Positions 37,366-41,660 of a stretch of 41,660 nucleotides of DNA are shown here, in pieces (position 1 is the stretch's first letter; each line of letters begins with the position of its first letter). The DNA comes from Pseudomonas oleovorans subsp. oleovorans (GTDB lineage: Bacteria; Pseudomonadota; Gammaproteobacteria; Pseudomonadales; Pseudomonadaceae), in NCBI RefSeq assembly GCF_002197815.1, contig NZ_NIUB01000038.1, positions 1 to 41,660 on the forward strand, written 5' to 3'. The notes under the pieces are model-generated. The model saw nothing but the letters and a program-made list of their open reading frames with translations, made no database searches and had not been told where the DNA came from. The translations under genes and the position numbers were made by a program.

Positions 37366-38091
37366 TCAAATATTGAAATCAGTCGGCCAAAGGAAGTAAA
37401 ACCCGCCAGGCCCTTTGCGGAACTCGCCACCTGCGGATTTACCCAGGTCTGTCAGGTAGTGCATGGTGTCTCGAAGCTCCAGGTATCCCCCCGCAGCAAG
37501 TCGATCCATCAGGTCTTTCGTCTTGATGCCAAGCTTGGCAGCAAGCTTTGCGGAGGTGAGCTTGGCCAGAGCCCCAGAACTACCGTCACCGTCATCAGTC
37601 GATACAGCAGAGGCACCTTGCGCAGCACCATCCTCGACTTTGCTGACCATTTCCATGGCGATACGAACCTCGTCGCTTACGCGGACGATGCGCTGGGCTT
37701 CATCGTAGGCATCACGGTAACACTCAGAGTCAGCCTCGCGAGTGAGCAGGATGCCCATTTCGTTGTTGTTGACCTGGGAGAAGTCGTAGAGGTTGAGACT
37801 GGTGATGATGGCCACCTCTTCGTTGAGATAGCACTTGGCGTGAAGGTTCTTACAAAAGCTGGTTCGCACAAACGTCAGGCTCTTGAGCCAGTTAATTTCT
37901 TGGGGGTGCAGCTCGCTTTTTCCATAGACGATCCGCACGTCAATCTTCATGCGGTTTTTGTCTTCCAGCAGCTCACGAATCCGGTCGTTGATCTTGAGAA
38001 ACGGGCTGATCAGGATGAGCCGTTCCTTCGCGTTTTTGATCAACTCTTCCAGGTAATAGTTTGTCGCGCTGGTGTTGAGGAACTTGGGCAT
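37366..38091 (-). CDS. Phospholipase D-like (single HKD) protein with C-terminal winged helix
   Basis: 241-aa protein. The N-terminal part (1-130) is a PLD fold: LIKNAKERLILISPFLK, then NLHAKCYLNEEVAIITSLNL, which is an HxK motif followed by the usual SxN. One motif means a homodimer is needed, as in small nucleases of the Nuc/BfiI type. The C-terminal 70 residues (LTSAKLAAKLGIKTKDLMDR, then HYLTDLGK and GGFYFLWP) look like a winged helix. A DNA-directed nuclease is likely. AAGGAAAAGG sets the ATG. Confidence 0.72.
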   Translation of the reverse strand: MPKFLNTSATNYYLEELIKNAKERLILISPFLKINDRIRELLEDKNRMKIDVRIVYGKSELHPQEINWLKSLTFVRTSFCKNLHAKCYLNEEVAIITSLNLYDFSQVNNNEMGILLTREADSECYRDAYDEAQRIVRVSDEVRIAMEMVSKVEDGAAQGASAVSTDDGDGSSGALAKLTSAKLAAKLGIKTKDLMDRLAAGGYLELRDTMHYLTDLGKSAGGEFRKGPGGFYFLWPTDFNI

Positions 38092-38228
38092 ACCTTTTCC
38101 TTGGGTTCGTTATGGCCGGGCTTCGCGTTGCTGTTCAGACCAAGTTATGAATAATGATTAACTTTGAATAATACGCATCGAGACAGCGCAGTCAAGGGCA
38201 TCGGCCCGGCCTATGCCGATGGTTGTGG

Positions 38229-38253
38229 CTCCATAGCCAGGAAGGCTATGGAG
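38229..38253. other. Hairpin downstream of the integrase
   Basis: CTCCATAGCC, five-base loop, GGCTATGGAG: a perfect 10-bp stem 10 bases after the integrase stop. There is no T-run, so it is an RNA stability stem or a recombination-site arm. Confidence 0.45.
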
Positions 38254-38262
38254 TTGGGGCGG

Positions 38263-39408
38263 TCAGATGGGGGAGATGATCTCGACTCTGCTCTTGTGCG
38301 TCGGCAGGCAGATCGTATCTGGCGGACTAGGCTCTGGAGGCACCGTGCCGTCCCACAGCGTCACCACCTTGCGAAGCAGGTTCGCCTGCGCACCCTCAAT
38401 CGCCTGATCGGCAGTCTTGCCGGACAGGCGCAGATCGATGAAGTTAGGGAAGTCCACATCAACCCGATGGGTGTACTCAGTTACCACGGCAGGGTAGGCC
38501 CGAAGGTGATCGCGGAGAATCGGACGGTCTTTCTTGGCTCGTGGCTTTGGGTCTAGCTTGGCCACCAGCTTGTACGTCATGAGGTGGCTGTACCTCTTGA
38601 GCATGGCCATGCTTTTGTGTCCCGAGATGGACGCCACCTCAATGGTGTTCAGGCCGCGCTCAAGAAGCGAGCTGATTGCACAGTGGCGCAGATCATGAAA
38701 GTGGAGGTCGTCGATGCCAAGGCCCTTTACGAAAATCCGCCATGAGCTTTTGAGGCCGTTTGACGTGCACGAAAAGACACCCCCTTCGCTGAGCGGGGTC
38801 ATGTGGTTGCGCAGAATGTCGTAGGCGGCTTTGCTCAGTGGCACTTCCCGTGGATCGCCGTTCTTGGTGAGTGGCAACAGGACTGTTCGCTTTTGCCAGC
38901 TGATGTTTTCCCAGCGCAAGGAAAGTATCTCCCCTTGGCGCATCGCCGTTTCCAGGGCGAGGACGATGATGGCGTACACCTCTTTGTTTGGGTGACGCCA
39001 GGCTGCGCGCAGTACCTTTTTCTCTTCAGCCGGCGACAGTCGCCGTGTGCGGCCTGGTGGGGGTTTCGGCTTCCTGATCTTCTCGACGGGATTGATCAGG
39101 TCTTCCATACCCCACTCAGTGATCGCTGTCGTGAAGAGGTGGGAGAGCAGCATGAGTTCCAGCTTTATCGTCGAAGTGGCAAGCGTCTTCGTGCTGTCTC
39201 GTGGGTGGGGTGTGGCCAGGCGCTTGTCGCGGTAGGCCACGACATGGATCGGTTTGATCTCATTGAACACCAGGTCGCCCAGCAGGCTGGACAGCGCCTT
39301 GATCCTGTACACCTCGGTTTTGTAGCTCCGTTTCCTGATCGAGACGGTCTCAACGTAGTATTCGAGGATGGGCTTTAGCTTTGATGTTGGCGTAGGAATG
39401 AACAGCAT
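38263..39408 (-). CDS. Tyrosine recombinase with C-terminal HicB-like domain
   Basis: 381-aa phage-type integrase. SAM-like N-terminal domain (1-110), catalytic domain with R157 (TAMRQGE), H238 and R241 (HDLRH), H264 (SGHKS) and the nucleophile Y273 (LKRYSH), a complete set. Residues about 303-362 (AYPAVVTEYTHRVDVDFPNF, then GKTADQAIEGAQANLL and PPEPSPP) match the HicB antitoxin-type fold, not part of usual integrases. GGAG before ATG 39406-39408 sets the start. No att pair is visible. It may resolve plasmid multimers or mark an integrated module. Confidence 0.85.
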   Translation of the reverse strand: MLFIPTPTSKLKPILEYYVETVSIRKRSYKTEVYRIKALSSLLGDLVFNEIKPIHVVAYRDKRLATPHPRDSTKTLATSTIKLELMLLSHLFTTAITEWGMEDLINPVEKIRKPKPPPGRTRRLSPAEEKKVLRAAWRHPNKEVYAIIVLALETAMRQGEILSLRWENISWQKRTVLLPLTKNGDPREVPLSKAAYDILRNHMTPLSEGGVFSCTSNGLKSSWRIFVKGLGIDDLHFHDLRHCAISSLLERGLNTIEVASISGHKSMAMLKRYSHLMTYKLVAKLDPKPRAKKDRPILRDHLRAYPAVVTEYTHRVDVDFPNFIDLRLSGKTADQAIEGAQANLLRKVVTLWDGTVPPEPSPPDTICLPTHKSRVEIISPI

Positions 39409-39512
39409 CAATCTCGCTCCGTAGCAGCAATGACTTGACCCTCGGTTGAGGGCGCACCATTTGCTGTCGGGGCGATGCCTTTACGCAACGCGCAAAGTGT
39501 CGCGTATTGTGG

Positions 39513-39881
39513 CTATGCCAGAACAGCAATGGCCTTGCGCTTTGAGCAACACAGAAAAGGCTGGGAGAACAGGTGAGTATCCACACCCCATGGGTCATCC
39601 TGGCGAATAGCGAACCGGGTCGGAGTATCAGTGTGGTGCTCGGCTTCTGCTGGCACAGAAACCATCTGTGGATTGGCCTTCTTTTCCTTGTCCCCGTAGT
39701 CGAAGACCAACTGGCTCTTGGCCAGGGTGAACTTGGGCAGGCCTTCCCAGTCACCCTCATACTTCTGGTTGCCGTTGGTTGATCCGTTGTCCGGTGGGGA
39801 CTGGTACAGCGCTTTGGGTTGGGCTGAGCAGCCGGCGAGGATCGCAAGGGAAAGCAGGGTTGCTGCATGTGTTGTACGCAT
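39513..39881 (-). CDS. Lipoprotein, possibly shortened at its C-terminus
   Basis: 122 aa with signal and lipobox ILAGC (about residue 18), then a polar domain with YEGDWEGLPKFTLAKSQLVF, TPTRFAIRQDDPWGVDTHL. The last 18 residues (FSQPFLCCSKRKAIAVLA) are Cys-rich and unlike the rest, which suggests truncation near the integrase. GGAAG precedes the ATG at 39879-39881. No function assigned. Confidence 0.55.
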   Translation of the reverse strand: MRTTHAATLLSLAILAGCSAQPKALYQSPPDNGSTNGNQKYEGDWEGLPKFTLAKSQLVFDYGDKEKKANPQMVSVPAEAEHHTDTPTRFAIRQDDPWGVDTHLFSQPFLCCSKRKAIAVLA

Positions 39882-39999
39882 CGTTCTTCTTCCTTGTAGA
39901 TGACAGGGCAATGTAGGCCAGACAGCAGCGCGTGTGGCAACGGGCCATCATAAAAACTATATCTACAAGTCGAAGCTGTCCAATCCAGCGCCGAGCGGG

Positions 40000-41034
40000 T
40001 CAACTCTGTTCTGCGAGTCTCTTGGGGTGCCTGAACGGGGGTTTTCCCAACACCTTCCTGCGGCTTCTCACCGTTGCTACTGCGACGTGAAACATGTCTG
40101 CCAGCTCCGTGTCTGGGCGCGTAGACAGAAGGTCATCTAGCTCGCTGGGGAGTGAGGCGTAGGCCTCAAGGCCAAGCTCTCGACGTTGGTTGTCTAGGTG
40201 GTATTCGCTGAGCCCTGTCAGCCTTGCCAACCTTCGGGCTGGCATCGTGCTGAGGTAATGCGCCAGCTCATCCGGTAGCCGGCGCTCACGAAGCAATCGT
40301 TTGCTGAGTTCGCTGTCCTGGAGGGCCAAAGAAAGGCGCTGGGCGGCGTAGTCAGCAGTAGGACCGCCATACTGCGAGGCCAGCTCGGCATCTGTCATCG
40401 CATTCAGCTCAGCCGCGCTCACCAGTTTCCAGTACGTGCGGCTTGCCGGGCCTGCAATTCGTAGTGACTTTCGCTTCTGCCGAACCGCGTCGATGGGGAT
40501 GCCAGTTGCCCGAGCGATCTGAGCATTGGTGTGCTGAGGAAATAGCGAAATCCACTCTGCCTTCCAGCGCCCGCTCGCCGGAAGATCATCACCCGTGATT
40601 TGAAGCTCAACCTTGGCGAGTTTGCGGTATGCCTCAACCGCATTGGCATCTACGTCCCATCCCTTGGCGATGTTGGCTGAACCGTACTTCCCGACAAGCT
40701 CACGGACATGAGGCTCCAGCTTGGGTTTGCGCGAGCTGTAAGACGACAAACCCCGGTCAGCACGAATCAACGCTATCAGCTCAGGGGTAATGGTGATGGC
40801 GTAGAACCGACTGATCAGTTCAGCCAGAAGACCATCTTCGACTTGGCCCAGCAAGCATGGCCAATCAACGTCCATGGGGCCGTTCAACGGGTGCGGGAAG
40901 GATGGAAGCCCATATCGGGTTCTGAGAACGGCAACCCTCCTGGCCGTTGAATTACCTAGCAGCCCAGCAATGCGCTCATTACTGAGGGTCACGGCCACGA
41001 TTGGCAGCCAGAAGGGCAGGCGTTCAGGTGCCAT
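40000..41034 (-). CDS. DNA-binding protein with about five repeated HTH-like units
   Basis: 344-aa protein made of spaced repeats of one pattern, a helix, ELA-type turn and a VRxRR recognition helix followed by LGxxP: near residues 18-45 (NERIAGLLGNSTARRVAVLR), 175-205 (NAQIARATGIPIDAVRQKRK), 275-300 (ARRLARLTGLSEYHLDNQRR) and 308-335 (DTELADMFHVAVATVRSRRK), with weaker ones between. The arrangement suggests reading a long or repeated DNA site. I use the ATG at 41032-41034; a TTG seven codons upstream is possible. Regulator or plasmid segregation role cannot be decided. Confidence 0.6.
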   Translation of the reverse strand: MAPERLPFWLPIVAVTLSNERIAGLLGNSTARRVAVLRTRYGLPSFPHPLNGPMDVDWPCLLGQVEDGLLAELISRFYAITITPELIALIRADRGLSSYSSRKPKLEPHVRELVGKYGSANIAKGWDVDANAVEAYRKLAKVELQITGDDLPASGRWKAEWISLFPQHTNAQIARATGIPIDAVRQKRKSLRIAGPASRTYWKLVSAAELNAMTDAELASQYGGPTADYAAQRLSLALQDSELSKRLLRERRLPDELAHYLSTMPARRLARLTGLSEYHLDNQRRELGLEAYASLPSELDDLLSTRPDTELADMFHVAVATVRSRRKVLGKPPFRHPKRLAEQS

Positions 41035-41231
41035 AAGGTGGTGCTCTCGTTGCAATGCCGGTCGGGAGGATGGTGCCCGGAAATAATACAGGCACGCATA
41101 TCGCCGATCTATGAGAGCAGGGGCAACGCAGATTGCCGAGCAAGGGCGCCCGAGCAGGAGTTTTGCTCGGGGGAAGGATGGATCAGCGTCAGTCGGTCAC
41201 GCTCAGGGAGGTGATCGCTCTGCGCGGCAGA

Positions 41232-41660
41232 CCCCGTACTTCTAGTGCGGGGAAGGATAGCGCGGGCCGCGAAGCGGTCCTATACTCAAAACTGTACAGA
41301 TAGACAGTATTTCTATGCTCCGACGCCAAGCCTACAAGTTCCGCATCGAGCCAACCGGCGAACAGCAGCGCAAGCTGCGACAGTTCGCCGGAGCCTGCCG
41401 CTGCGTGTTCAATGAGGCGCTGACGTTGCAGCAGAGAAACCGCGAAGACGGCGGCAAATATATCGGCTATGTGGCGATGGCCAAGCAACTCACAGCCTGG
41501 CGCAACGGTGCGCTGTTGCCCTCCGGGCGGCTGGCGCCCTGGCTGAAGGTTGCCCCGGTGCATCCCTTGCAGCACGCCCTCAAAGACCTCGACCGGGCCT
41601 ACCAGAATTTCTTCGAGAAGCGTGCCGACTTCCCCCGCTTCAAGAAGCGCGGCCTGCACG
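41232..41660 (+). mobile_element. IS605-group TnpB element, left end (partial)
   Basis: Hairpin CCCCGTAC/GTGCGGGG (41232-41252, one mismatch) precedes a tnpB gene by 63 bases and resembles the subterminal hairpin of an IS605-group left end. The rest lies outside the window. It differs in hairpin and protein from the element at 32072-33376. Confidence 0.6.
41315..41660 (+). CDS. tnpB: TnpB (OrfB) N-terminal part, cut by the window end
   Basis: 115 residues visible: MLRRQAYKFRIEPTGEQQRK, then FAGACRCVFNEALTLQQ, a stretch HPLQHALKDLDRAYQNFFEK, and FPRFKKRG. This is the N-terminal helix-turn-helix domain of IS605 OrfB proteins. The RuvC residues are beyond the window. ATG at 41315-41317. The two tnpB genes of the window share only family-level similarity. 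Confidence 0.85.
   Translation, partial: MLRRQAYKFRIEPTGEQQRKLRQFAGACRCVFNEALTLQQRNREDGGKYIGYVAMAKQLTAWRNGALLPSGRLAPWLKVAPVHPLQHALKDLDRAYQNFFEKRADFPRFKKRGLH

Noticed and set aside
37279..38154. 291-aa plus-strand frame
   Set aside because: Antisense of the PLD-like gene, which has a good start, ribosome site and HxK motif.
38092..38262. Attachment site or tRNA beside the integrase
   Set aside because: No tRNA-like fold and no direct repeat partner could be seen in the window.
41189..41659. 156-aa minus-strand frame at the window end
   Set aside because: Antisense of tnpB; the plus strand encodes a clear IS605 OrfB N-terminus.

Overview
The window reads as backbone of a large Pseudomonas-type plasmid. 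A TrfA-like replication initiator sits beside a 2 kb iteron origin, and the rest is mostly short, tightly packed minus-strand genes of plasmid or phage-like families with very few metabolic genes. Host-type factors carried on it also fit a Pseudomonas megaplasmid: SSB, NdpA/YejK, YebG and an SspA-like protein. No resistance or transfer genes are visible. The exact Inc group cannot be fixed by reading alone.

Layout. 1-345: end of an IS200/IS605 element abutting a truncated Cys-rich gene. 372-9500: minus-strand operons with a tandem-XRE regulator, a CheY-like receiver, a Sel1 lipoprotein, a YheU-domain fusion, a ClpP-fold exported protein, SSB and unknowns. 9507-12938: a C5 DNA methyltransferase followed by four small unknown genes, each preceded by a copy of the same structured leader. 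13259-13909: exported DUF882/M15-like peptidase. 13906-17400: rep and oriV, with 88-bp tandem repeats, 21-bp iterons, a DnaA box and an AT-rich stretch. 17399-24360: DHH-motif protein, adenine-methyltransferase-like protein, SspA-like protein and a second ClpP-fold protein. 24591-30930: small membrane and lipoproteins, NdpA, YebG, DUF4262, ribbon-helix-helix regulators. 30948-33376: a PAPS-reductase-like gene interrupted or capped by a solo TnpB element. 33523-38091: membrane proteins, OmpA-like lipoprotein, a 327-bp non-coding element with Tn7-like ends, a toxin-antitoxin pair and a PLD-like protein. 38263-41034: tyrosine recombinase with a HicB-like tail, a lipoprotein and a multi-HTH protein. 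41232-end: start of another TnpB element.

Two sequence-level systems stand out. (1) Four tandem copies of a roughly 120-nt leader (9753-11410, minus strand) share alternative 5' stems and two hairpins whose loops complement each other; the loop sequences change together between copies, which argues for a real loop-loop contact next to the ribosome binding site. (2) Nine minus-strand genes share one 29-bp promoter-like architecture (TGACAC, fixed spacing, then GAT-N-AT), spread from 1.6 to 36 kb, suggesting a plasmid-wide regulon. Several of those genes also carry inverted repeats covering the Shine-Dalgarno or start codon.
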